Of a DNA stretch of 35,378 nt, positions 16,179 to 23,533 are shown piece by piece. Within the stretch, counting starts at the first letter, position 1; every line of letters starts with the position of its first letter. The DNA is from Klebsiella pneumoniae (GTDB taxonomy: Bacteria > Pseudomonadota > Gammaproteobacteria > Burkholderiales > SG8-39), in NCBI GenBank assembly GCA_945906755.1, contig CAMDRJ010000010.1, forward strand, positions 1 to 35,378, in the 5' to 3' direction. Made by a program: the position numbers and the translations under genes. A model generated the notes under the pieces. The model did not search any database, had not been told where the DNA came from, and worked only from the letters and a program-made list of their open reading frames with translations.

Positions 16179-17070
16179 ATGAGTACCGTCGATTTTCGTG
16201 CACCGCGCCCCGGCCGAGTGAAGCGCGGCATTCTCTTCATGTGTGCAGCAGTCGTGCTGTTTGCGTTCATGAACGCGTTCGTCAAGCTCTTGTCGAGCAC
16301 CTATGAACCGGTGCAACTGGTCTGGGCGCGCACCCTGGCGCACTTCATTTTCATTTTGCTTATCTTTATGCCGCGCTCTGGATTCGCCGTGATGCGAACC
16401 GCACGGCCCGGCACGCAGTTCATGCGCTCGGTCATTCAAGTGTGCTCAACCGCCTGCTTTTTCACCGCGCTGCGTTTCATTCCACTCGCCGAAGCGATAT
16501 CGATCAGCTTTCTCGCGCCGCTCATCGTCACCTTGCTTGCCACCCGGATGTTGGGCGAACGAATATCGGTGCCGCGGCTCATCGCCATCCTCGTTGGCCT
16601 ATGCGGGGTGCTTATCGTCATCCGGCCCGGGAGCGATGTGTTTCACTGGGCTTCGCTCCTGATTCTCGGCAGCGCGTTCTTCTACGCAAACTATCAAATC
16701 CTCACCCGCCGCGTAGCCTCGGTCGACAAGCCGGAAACATCCGCCTTCTACAGCGCGGTCGTTGGATCAGTCGTGACATCGCTTGCGGTGCCCTTTTTCT
16801 GGCGCACGCCAGATAGCGTATTTGACATCGCCCTCCTCGCAAGCCTCGGCGTACTTGGTGGCACTGGTCACTATCTCGTAGCACGCGCGCTCTTCAACGC
16901 GCCGGCCAATATCGCCTCGCCGTTTCAGTACCTTTCAATTGGTAGCCGGCGTGATACTGGGCTACTTGATATTCGGGGATGTGCCGTCGTTCTATACGTG
17001 GATCGGCTCGGCGATCATCGTCGCAAGCGGGCTTTACATCGGGTGGAGCGAGTCGAAGAGGGCAGGATAG
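16179..17070 (+). pseudogene. DMT (EamA) permease gene with one-base frameshift
   Basis: The first 251 codons encode a DMT permease that tracks the intact paralogue at 13866 closely (GILFMCAAVVLFAFMN, PGSDVFHWAS, LTRRVASVDKPETSAFYS, SLAVPFFWRTP, NAPANIASPFQY). After QY the frame is lost: one extra C at 16931-16932 (TACC) shifts reading. Removing it restores FQLVAGVILGYLIFGDVPSF, then YTWIGSAIIVASGLYIGW and a TAG at 17068-17070, matching the paralogue's last helix pair. The restored protein would have 296 residues. As written, the frame runs on to 17171 with a non-hydrophobic tail. It could be a true pseudogene or a sequencing or assembly error. Confidence 0.85.
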
Positions 17071-17145
17071 GAAAGTGCCATGGCATTCGTATGTCGATGA
17101 GTCGATCGACGAACATGAGCAGCATCAGCTCTTGCAACAAAACGC

Positions 17146-17985
17146 CTACTTCCCGCTCACCGCCCGGCTGACGGTGGCGTAGTGAACGCCGAACGCATCG
17201 GCGATTGCCTGCAACGTGTAATCGCCCGTGGCATAGGCGGCCGCCATGCCGGATTTGGCGTCGTCGAACGTATTTTTATAGTGATCGAGGGATTTCGCCA
17301 GTGCGCGACGTTGCATCCGCGGAATTTCCTTGTCGATTTGCTTCGAGGCGGCTTCCAGTTCCTGCTGCATTGACTGCACAAAGCGCTCGGAGCCCAGAAA
17401 TATCTGGCCTTTGAGTTGGTCCCAGATCGGCCGACCTCGCACGCCTTCTTGTACGAATTCAACATAGCGCTCAATCTGACGACGCCGAGCACTGCCAAAT
17501 TGGCCAAGCAGCCAGTCGGTCTGCAGCCACGCCGGGCAAGAAGCAGTCCCGACCATCGCGTGATACGAACTCCACTGCCACTTTTGGACATGCTTCACCG
17601 TGCCCGCCCGCACCGGATTGAGTACGACATACCTGGCAATCTCCAGTAGGTAGCTGTCGCGCTCAACCAGAATGCCTTTGAAGCGCCCCTGAAAAACGTG
17701 ACCGACCCGCCGGTGCCGGCTGTTGACCTTCTGCGTATACACCCCGTTGAGTTGGCGCATCCCGGCAGACAGATTGCCTTCGGGGGTTTCGATGACGAGG
17801 TGGTAGTGATTGGTCATCTGGCACCAGGCGTGGATCGCCCAGTGCTAGCGCTCGCAGACTTGCGTCAGAACGTCGAGCCACATTTCCCGGTCGGCATCGT
17901 CAGCATAAATGTCTTCCCGCCGGTCGCCCCGCGAGGTGACGTGGTAGAGCCCACCAGAGAGTTCTAATCGAAGCGGTCGAGACAT
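17146..17985 (-). pseudogene. REP-associated tyrosine transposase (RAYT) with in-frame amber codon
   Basis: A Y1/HUH-type single-strand transposase of the RAYT group. From the ATG at 17985 the chain reads MSRPLRLELSGGLYHVTSRG, then RREDIYADDADREMWLDVL and VCER, reaches TAG at 17847-17845, and resumes HWAIHAWCQMTNHYHLVIE. The HUH pair is HYH. The likely catalytic tyrosine lies in QLNGVYTQ, followed by HRRVGHVFQGRFKGILVE, and ARYVVLNPVRAG is also diagnostic. The C-terminus has a helix-turn-helix (LQAIADAFGVHYATVSRAV). Full length would be 279 codons; the amber is codon 47, probably in place of an aromatic residue. A start at the methionine at 17817 would lose the first beta strands. A repeat array lies directly upstream of its start. 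Confidence 0.88.
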
Positions 17986-17994
17986 GCCCAAAGC

Positions 17995-18285
17995 TTACCG
18001 CAGTGAAATGCTGTATTGCAAGACCTGGTACCAACTCGAGTACCGGTACCAACTCGAGTACCATATTGCAACACTTGGTACCTACTTAGTCTCGTTGGTT
18101 GCTATATTGAAAGACCTGACCCCGTTCCCGAATTCCCGAAAGATTACCGCAGTGAAATGCTGTATTGCAAGACCTGGTACCAACGCGGTACCCCTCTTCA
18201 CGACATCCTCGGCGGCGCTGTAGAGTGCGTGCTATTTTGCAAGACCTGACCCCGTCTTGCTTGACCCTATGTTGCAAGACCCCGT
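17995..18285. repeat. Array of short repeats upstream of the RAYT gene
   Basis: This 290-bp space without a gene is made largely of repeats. Six copies of a core TATTGCAAGACCTG followed by GTACC or ACCCCG lie at 18014-18032, 18064-18082, 18105-18124, 18163-18181, 18236-18254 and 18271-18285, the last ones diverged or shortened. A perfect 41-bp direct repeat occupies 17995-18035 and 18144-18184. An 18-bp unit (GGTACCAACTCGAGTACC, itself with GGTAC/GTACC ends) is duplicated head to tail at 18027-18044 and 18045-18062. The position next to a RAYT gene fits REP-like substrates of that transposase family. No open frame here is convincing. Confidence 0.75.
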
Positions 18286-18299
18286 CTTTGTGACCTTAT

Positions 18300-18881
18300 T
18301 CACTTCAGCCAACTAGATCCTCTCAGCCGCCAGACAAATATTGCTGCGCCAATCACACTCGCGAGAAACGCCAGTTCAACAGCTGGATCGGATGAAAATG
18401 TCTCTGCCTCCGAGTCCAATAGCGCGAACGCGACACTCCAAAGTATCAATAGAACTGCAACAAAGATCACAACAAGGCTGAGCGCCCGCACCCGACCTTC
18501 GGACCCAATCCCTCTTTTCACGAGCCAGTTAGATCGCTTAAGTCGCCAAACAAAAATTGCTGCGCCAATCAAACTGGGAAGATATGTCCGGAGATTATCT
18601 GAAGTTGATGGAAATACGCCTGGTACCGAGACTAGTGCGGTACCGGTACTCCATAGCAGCAGCAAAATTGCAACAAAGGTCGCTGAGAGTCCGAGTGCTC
18701 GCATCGGACTCGTCTCGCCCCTTATGATTGCCGCAATCGCCAACACAAATGTGACAAGCCCCAGGAGCATGAAAAGGAGCGCTAAAACGTTTCCGTCACT
18801 TAGCCCATGAGCATAGACCGGTCGAGTGGCGATCGAACAGCCAAGTATCCAAAGCAATTTTGGCATGGTTTCGATCGTCAC
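18300..18881 (-). CDS. Membrane protein with internal tandem duplication
   Basis: I do not recognise the family. The 193-residue product has about six hydrophobic segments: near residues 8-19, 32-52, 63-84, 100-112, 133-155 and 170-185. Residues 61-122 and 132-193 are copies of each other: both run from RAL(G/S)L through FVA(I/V)LL(L/I)LWS to IGAAIFVWRL and end with a tryptophan-leucine. The DNA is still similar (31 of 35 bases agree between 18325 and 18541 onward), so the duplication is fairly recent. The start is a GTG at 18881 overlapping the upstream TGA (GTGA); an ATG at 18866 is the alternative. Coupling to the upstream truncated gene resembles an effector/immunity pair, but that is inference. 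Confidence 0.65.
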   Translation of the reverse strand: MTIETMPKLLWILGCSIATRPVYAHGLSDGNVLALLFMLLGLVTFVLAIAAIIRGETSPMRALGLSATFVAILLLLWSTGTALVSVPGVFPSTSDNLRTYLPSLIGAAIFVWRLKRSNWLVKRGIGSEGRVRALSLVVIFVAVLLILWSVAFALLDSEAETFSSDPAVELAFLASVIGAAIFVWRLRGSSWLK

Positions 18882-19580
18882 ATGGCCCTAACAATTGGGA
18901 TTGGTTTGCCCGGGAATGCCGCTGCACGCGGTGCCACATCTGCGCCGTAACGTGCGAACAGGTTATAGGACCATTGCGGCTTTTGGTATTCGTCATCATC
19001 GATGGCAACATGTGCATCGTTAATTGAATCGATTAGCAATGCGCCCCGACCATAAATTCCAGATGTAATACGTTCTTCAATTGAAATTAGAAAAGGCACC
19101 GCGCCTAATTCAGCGTTGATAATTCTGGCGCCAACAACTTGATGGATTTTCCAAAGGGGACCTAGCGCTCCGTTTGAGCCGTGAACTTTGACCAACCCAC
19201 CTACATCTCCACCGCCATCGCCGTAGGACGGTACGCCATCACCCGACGTGTGGCCAGTCGAGTAGTCCACTCCAGGTATCAATTCAACCTGTGACCGCTT
19301 CGCTGGTATATCGTTGAAATACGCTACACCATCCGGACCAAATTCCGTCGCCCGAACACCGCTAAACGCCAACCCCATCCCCGCCGGCCGATCAACTCTC
19401 AACCCAGGATTACGGCTCCGCTCATCGGCTTCGTTTCTCCGCATTGCCGCGCCAAGTTCCATATCGTCCCGCTCTTGCGCCTCAGCCACCTCCCTTTCAA
19501 ACTGCTCTTGCCTCAACCGCCTTTCCGTCTCACTCGTCCTCACCTCATCGACAATCGAACTCCCCAACGTATTCCCAAAC
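18878..19580 (-). CDS. 5'-truncated gene of unknown family, possible toxin-type C-terminus
   Basis: The frame is open from 19675 to 18878, but the part before about 19580 is simply antisense to the HipA gene, so the native N-terminus appears to be missing. From about 19580 it reads GTFGNTLGSSIVDEV, then a charged coiled-coil-like stretch (TERRLRQEQFEREVAEAQ), then a glycine-rich middle (SGDGVPSYGDGGGDVGGL) and a C-terminal part with VDYSTGH, LWKIHQVVGARIIN and FLISIEERITSGIYG. Short FGNxLGxSIV junctions followed by a variable domain occur in large secreted polymorphic proteins of proteobacteria; I suggest this is such a C-terminal remnant, without proof. It overlaps the membrane protein gene by 4 bp. 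Base composition is lower in G+C than the flanking catabolic genes. Confidence 0.5.
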
Positions 19581-19583
19581 GTA

Positions 19584-20600
19584 CCAGAGGGCGCTTTGCG
19601 TGAGCGCTTGCAGCGTGCCTTTGGCAAGACCATACCCGGTTTCGATGACCTTGACCTGCTCGGCATCGTCGGCACTTCGCAAATCGGACGATTGCGATAT
19701 GCGAATCCGGGTCAACCGCTGCTCGCAGTTCCCGCGCAAAGCACGAAGGAGCTGCTGACCTATCGCGGCACTGCCGATCTGATGGAGGATCTGTTGCAGC
19801 GGTTTGCCACGACCTCAGGAGTATCAGGCATGCAGCCGAAGGTGTTGATTCGCGATGCCGATGCGCTACCACGATTGACGCATCGAGATACCACCCACAT
19901 CGTGAAGATGTTCGATCCGCGCGCCTACCCGGAACTTGCCGCCAACGAGTTCTTTTGCATGCGGGCCGCCGCATTCTGTGGCCTGCCCGTGCCCACCGTA
20001 CAGCTATCGGCAAATCGACGCGTCCTGGTCGTCGAGCGCTTTGACCTGGGTCCAGATGGGCACTACCTCGGTTTCGAGGATTTCTGCGTGCTCAACGCAT
20101 TGCGTGCGGCCGGACGCTACGATGCCTCGTACGAACTCATCGCGCGGCGCATTACGCAGTTCATCTCGCCAAAACATCTGCCGGAAGCGCTGGAGAATTT
20201 TTTCCTAATGGTCGCGTTGAGTTGCGCAATCGGCAATGGTGATGCTCATCTGAAGAACTTTGGCGTGCTGTATCGCGATCCAGAAAGTAGCGTGTGGCTT
20301 GCACCCGCGTTCGATATCGTCTCGACGCGCGTCTACGCACCACGCGATTCGATGGCGCTCACAATGCAGGAATCGAAAGCGTTTCCGACGCGCGCCATCC
20401 TGCTTGGATTCGCGCGCGCTGGCTGCTACCTTTCTTTGCGCCGCGCACAGGGGTTGCTCGACCAAGTGCTGAGCGCCGTCGCGAAAGCGCGCCGCGAGAT
20501 TCGTCGATTCGCCCGCGCGCATCCGGATTTTGCGACAGCCGCGACGACTCTCACCAACGTGTTTGATCAACAGGTGGCGCTACTGCAACACGACAAATAA
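19584..20600 (+). CDS. HipA-family kinase, N-terminally truncated
   Basis: A serine/threonine kinase of the HipA toxin family. Recognisable sequence begins at PEGALRERL (19584) and continues IPGFDDLDLLGIVGTSQIGRL. It then has the glycine-rich loop SGVSGMQPKVL, THIVKMFDPRAYPELAANEF (typical ATP/peptide lobe), the catalytic loop GNGDAHLKNFG (about 20235-20265) and the metal site APAFDIVST (about 20302-20325). The frame is open leftward to an ATG at 19314, but those 90 codons are antisense to the unknown gene and not HipA-like. About 70-90 N-terminal residues of a normal HipA (around 430) are therefore missing. A TTG at 19596 is the only near start. No hipB-like antitoxin gene is present on either side. 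Kinase core looks intact; function is doubtful. Confidence 0.75.
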   Translation, partial: PEGALRERLQRAFGKTIPGFDDLDLLGIVGTSQIGRLRYANPGQPLLAVPAQSTKELLTYRGTADLMEDLLQRFATTSGVSGMQPKVLIRDADALPRLTHRDTTHIVKMFDPRAYPELAANEFFCMRAAAFCGLPVPTVQLSANRRVLVVERFDLGPDGHYLGFEDFCVLNALRAAGRYDASYELIARRITQFISPKHLPEALENFFLMVALSCAIGNGDAHLKNFGVLYRDPESSVWLAPAFDIVSTRVYAPRDSMALTMQESKAFPTRAILLGFARAGCYLSLRRAQGLLDQVLSAVAKARREIRRFARAHPDFATAATTLTNVFDQQVALLQHDK

Positions 20601-20612
20601 AGGATGCATCGC

Positions 20613-20642
20613 GCGGGCGAATGCGGCGCGCTCGTCGCCCGC
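20613..20642. terminator. Hairpin between converging hipA and hydrolase genes
   Basis: GCGGGCGA (20613-20620) pairs perfectly with TCGCCCGC (20635-20642) across a 14-base loop. On the plus strand it is followed by AAATTTCT. Placed between two converging stop codons (20600 and 20649), it could end transcription of the truncated hipA and, less well, of the opposing gene. Confidence 0.45.
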
Positions 20643-20648
20643 AAATTT

Positions 20649-21464
20649 CTATTCGGACTTGATGCCCGCCGCATCGAGAAATACCCGCAGCTTCGTCGCG
20701 CATTCCTTCGCATGCGAGAACGGCATGCCGTGTTTCGAATGGCCGATGACGTTGAACGATGACCCGGGCAATCGCTGATGCAGGTCAACCACGGTTTCCA
20801 CCGGAATGAACGGGCTGCCATCCGGATGCAAAATCAAGAGCGGACACGTGAGCTTCGCAACTTCAGGCCGCAGATCGGTGCCCACCAGCACACTCAATGC
20901 ATTCAACACCGGCGCGGGTTCCCACGCTTCCTGCATCTTTGCAAACCACGCCCAGCGCACCGCATCGAGCGCCCCGTCATGAAATCGATCGCGCATGAAG
21001 ATATCCGACCAGCCTTTGACGCCATGATCGTCGAAGGTCTTCTTCCAGGCGTGGACCTTCTGGAGGGTCAAGCCGACATGCGCGGCATTACTCATCGTCA
21101 AGGTGGCGATGCGCTTTGGGTTCTGCAATGCATAGTTGAGCGCGATGGTGCCGCCGATCGATTCGCCCAACACATGCGGACGTTCTACTTCCACTGCATT
21201 CGCAATCGCCAGGACGTCGCGCGACAACCCATCCAGCGACCATTTGTAACGCGCATCCGGTCGATCTGATCGACCATAGCCACGCATATCGAATCGCACG
21301 ATCCGATAGCGATCGATGAGATGCGGCAACCACTCTGCCCACATGCCGGCGCTGCCGCCGATGCCATGATGAAAGATGATCGTGCCAGGACGTTCAATCC
21401 ACGGGGCAACGAGATCAGTCACCTCGTAATGCAGCGTTCCTGTTTCGGTATTGGCAAATGGCAT
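20649..21464 (-). CDS. Alpha/beta hydrolase, enol-lactonase-like
   Basis: A 271-residue alpha/beta-hydrolase-fold enzyme. The oxyanion region FHHGIGGSAGMW is at 31-42, RFDMRGYGRSD at 57-67, the nucleophile elbow GESIGG puts the serine at 102, the acid is probably D215 (LILHPDGSPFIP), and the base H242 or H245 (GHSKHGMPF). The order and spacing resemble 3-oxoadipate enol-lactone hydrolases and related esterases. It is divergent from the FAH-family gene, with about 120 bp between their starts. The pairing with FAH- and cyclase-family genes suggests a ring-cleavage or lactone step. Exact substrate is not predictable. Confidence 0.85.
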   Translation of the reverse strand: MPFANTETGTLHYEVTDLVAPWIERPGTIIFHHGIGGSAGMWAEWLPHLIDRYRIVRFDMRGYGRSDRPDARYKWSLDGLSRDVLAIANAVEVERPHVLGESIGGTIALNYALQNPKRIATLTMSNAAHVGLTLQKVHAWKKTFDDHGVKGWSDIFMRDRFHDGALDAVRWAWFAKMQEAWEPAPVLNALSVLVGTDLRPEVAKLTCPLLILHPDGSPFIPVETVVDLHQRLPGSSFNVIGHSKHGMPFSHAKECATKLRVFLDAAGIKSE

Positions 21465-21569
21465 CGTGAAGGTTCGCTTTTGGAGTGGGCGCGGAGGATT
21501 CTATCGTCGCACAGACTCGCCGCCGCGATGTTGGGTAGACTCCGGCCTACAAATCCCGCACTCGACTCT

Positions 21570-21576
21570 GGAGGAG
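21570..21576 (+). promoter_or_regulatory. Ribosome binding site fixing the FAH-family start
   Basis: GGAGGAG stands six bases before the ATG at 21583. It favours that start over the open frame's earlier ATG at 21451, which overlaps the hydrolase gene. Confidence 0.75.
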
Positions 21577-21582
21577 CCTTGC

Positions 21583-22530
21583 ATGAAATTCGTCCTTTAT
21601 TCCGCCGGTGATGTCCGCGCACTCGCCCCCGGCCTGCTCACCGACCGTGGCGTGATCGATCTGTCCCATGTCGTGAAGAAAAGCTATACGCCACAGCTCA
21701 CGATGCAAGGCCTCATCGATGATTACGACACCTTGCGCCCGACCCTGGAAGGCTTGGCCAAATATGGCGCAGCGGTTCCGCTCACGAGCGTGCGCCTCGG
21801 CCCGCCGCTGCCACGACCCGGCAAGCTGCTCTGCTGCATTGCCAACTATTGGGAACATGCCCAGCGCGAAGCACGCCCGCTCAATATGTTCATGAAGAAC
21901 ACCGATGCGGTGGTCGGCCCAGGCGACACCATCGTGCTGCCCGAATTCACCGAGCCCTGGATCTTCATGCACGAAGCCGAACTCGCCATCGTGATCAAAG
22001 GGCCGGTCAAGAAGTTGAACCGCGCCAACTGGCGCAGCGCCGTGTTCGGCTACACGTCGATGATCGATGTCTCCGCGCGTGGCGAAGGCCGGCGCACCTG
22101 GCCCTCGACGATTCCGGCGAGCTGGATGGGCAAGTCGTTCGATACCTTCGCGCCGCTTGGTCCCTGCATCACCACCGCCGACGAGATCCCCAATCCGAAC
22201 AATGTCGTCGTCAAATTCTGGAACGATGGACAACTGCGACATCACTACAACACCGATGACATGGAGCATCCGGTGCCCGAGCTGATCGAATGGGCCTCCA
22301 CCATCTGCACACTTAACACCGGTGATGTAATCGCCTGCGGCACGAATCATGAAGGCCTTGGCGCGCTGCAAGACGGCGAGCAGGTCGAGATCGAAGTCGA
22401 AGGCGTCGGCAAGATGGGATTGAACGTGGTCGATCCGCTCAAGCGCAAGTGGGAACGCGGCGTCTACATGGGCGCCGATTCGACGAATGTCGAAGCAGTG
22501 AAGCGCAACCGTCCGGCCGGTTCCAGGTAG
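21583..22530 (+). CDS. Fumarylacetoacetate hydrolase family protein
   Basis: A 315-residue member of the FAH superfamily, which covers fumarylacetoacetase, acylpyruvases, and hydratases or decarboxylases of meta-cleavage pathways. It starts MKFVLYSAGDVRALAPG. The catalytic domain begins near PGKLLCCIANYWEHA, with metal ligands in HEAELAIVIKGP, then VFGYTSMIDVSARGEGR and WMGKSFDTFAPLGPCI, and closes with LNTGDVIACGTNHEGLG and a variant of the usual GDVIxxGTP end. The metal would be Mg or Mn. The strong ribosome site at 21570 decides the start. It precedes a cyclase-family gene by 52 bp and probably shares its transcript. The specific reaction is unknown. Confidence 0.88.
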   Translation: MKFVLYSAGDVRALAPGLLTDRGVIDLSHVVKKSYTPQLTMQGLIDDYDTLRPTLEGLAKYGAAVPLTSVRLGPPLPRPGKLLCCIANYWEHAQREARPLNMFMKNTDAVVGPGDTIVLPEFTEPWIFMHEAELAIVIKGPVKKLNRANWRSAVFGYTSMIDVSARGEGRRTWPSTIPASWMGKSFDTFAPLGPCITTADEIPNPNNVVVKFWNDGQLRHHYNTDDMEHPVPELIEWASTICTLNTGDVIACGTNHEGLGALQDGEQVEIEVEGVGKMGLNVVDPLKRKWERGVYMGADSTNVEAVKRNRPAGSR

Positions 22531-22582
22531 AACGTGCAGCCGTCAGGATCGGGGCAGCGTCTTCATTCACAGGGAAACAACA

Positions 22583-23362
22583 ATGCAACTTCCGTCGAAA
22601 ATCATCGACATCTCGCAACCGCTCGATAACGACACGGTCGTCGATCCGGCGTTCATGCGCCCGAAGATCCGTTATGTCACCGGCAAAGAGAACGCGAAGC
22701 TCATGTGCGAGTTGTTTCCCGGTCTTAAGGAAGAAGACCTGCCGGGCGGCGAAGGCTGGGCGATGGAACACATCACGCTTGCCACGCATAACGGCACGCA
22801 TATGGATGCGCCCTATCACTACAACTCGAAAGATCGGCATGGCAATCGCATGCCGACGATCGATGAGATGCCGCTCGACTGGTACTTCCGCCCAGGCGTG
22901 AAGCTCGACTTCCGCAAGTTCGACGATGGCTATGTCGCGACCGCGGCCGACGTCGAAGCGGAATTGAAGCGCATCGGCTATACGCTGAAACCAATGGACA
23001 TCGTTCTGGTCAACACGCATGCGGGCGATATGTACGGGACCGATCGATACATTCATTCCGGTTGCGGCGTGGGTCGCGAAGCAACCAAGTGGCTCACCGA
23101 TCGTGGTGTGCGCGTGACGGGCATCGATGGTTGGAGCTGGGACGCGCCGTTTTCCAAGACGCTTGAGCGCTGGATGGCCACCAAGGATCCGCGCATCATC
23201 TGGGAAGGCCATTACGCAGGCATCGATACGCCCTATTGCCATATGGAAAAGCTGCGGCATCTCGAAACGCTGCCGCCGTTCGGATTTCATGTGGCGTGCT
23301 TTCCATGCAAGATCAAAGCAGCATCGGGCGGCTGGACGCGTGCGGTGGCGATGCTGGATTAA
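22583..23362 (+). CDS. Cyclase family (kynurenine formamidase-like) hydrolase
   Basis: A 259-residue member of the cyclase family (PF04199), metal-dependent amidohydrolases including bacterial kynurenine formamidase and isatin hydrolase. The defining metal site is HNGTHMDAPYHY at 69-80, preceded by IIDISQPLDNDT at the start. Further family features are VLVNTHAGDMYGTDRYIHSG and GVRVTGIDGWSWD. The closing HYAGIDTPYCHMEKL replaces the shorter C-terminus of kynurenine formamidase. Such enzymes open cyclic amides or hydrolyse N-formyl or lactone bonds. Together with the FAH-family neighbour it suggests catabolism of a ring compound. Start at ATG 22583; ribosome site (CAGGGA) is moderate. Confidence 0.88.
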   Translation: MQLPSKIIDISQPLDNDTVVDPAFMRPKIRYVTGKENAKLMCELFPGLKEEDLPGGEGWAMEHITLATHNGTHMDAPYHYNSKDRHGNRMPTIDEMPLDWYFRPGVKLDFRKFDDGYVATAADVEAELKRIGYTLKPMDIVLVNTHAGDMYGTDRYIHSGCGVGREATKWLTDRGVRVTGIDGWSWDAPFSKTLERWMATKDPRIIWEGHYAGIDTPYCHMEKLRHLETLPPFGFHVACFPCKIKAASGGWTRAVAMLD

Positions 23363-23381
23363 GGTGCCGGCTCAGTCGGTC

Positions 23382-23402
23382 GCCCACGCAGTGTACGTGG
23401 GC
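23382..23402. repeat. Small hairpin between cyclase and CoxL-like genes
   Basis: GCCCACG and CGTGGGC form a perfect 7-bp stem with a seven-base loop, 20 bp after the cyclase stop. A GC-rich stretch (GGCCGGCC) follows rather than T residues. It may act as an mRNA-processing or weak stop signal in the 171-bp space before the next gene. Confidence 0.3.
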
Positions 23403-23520
23403 CCGGCCGGCCGCTACCCAAGCGGGCGGGCGAAGCCGTATCATCGCGCTTACACAGCCCTGAATCCTCGCGGGTGTTCCGCGTCCCTCCCGGACGCCTC
23501 GCACCGGCGTCGCACTCGAC

Positions 23521-23527
23521 AAGGAGG
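23521..23527 (+). promoter_or_regulatory. Ribosome binding site fixing the CoxL-like start
   Basis: AAGGAGG stands six bases before the ATG at 23534. It favours that start over an in-frame codon at 23474, which would add 20 residues without family character. Confidence 0.75.
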
Positions 23528-23533
23528 CATGCC

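Noticed and set aside
17995-18285. CRISPR array
   Set aside because: Repeat units vary in length and spacing, spacers are irregular and repeated themselves, and no cas gene is near; the RAYT gene explains the setting better.
19314-20600. Complete hipBA toxin-antitoxin module
   Set aside because: HipA lacks its N-terminal part and no helix-turn-helix HipB-like frame is found on either side.
22439-23290. 283-codon open frame antisense to the cyclase gene
   Set aside because: Shadow frame; the plus-strand metal motif HNGTHMDAPYHY identifies the true gene.
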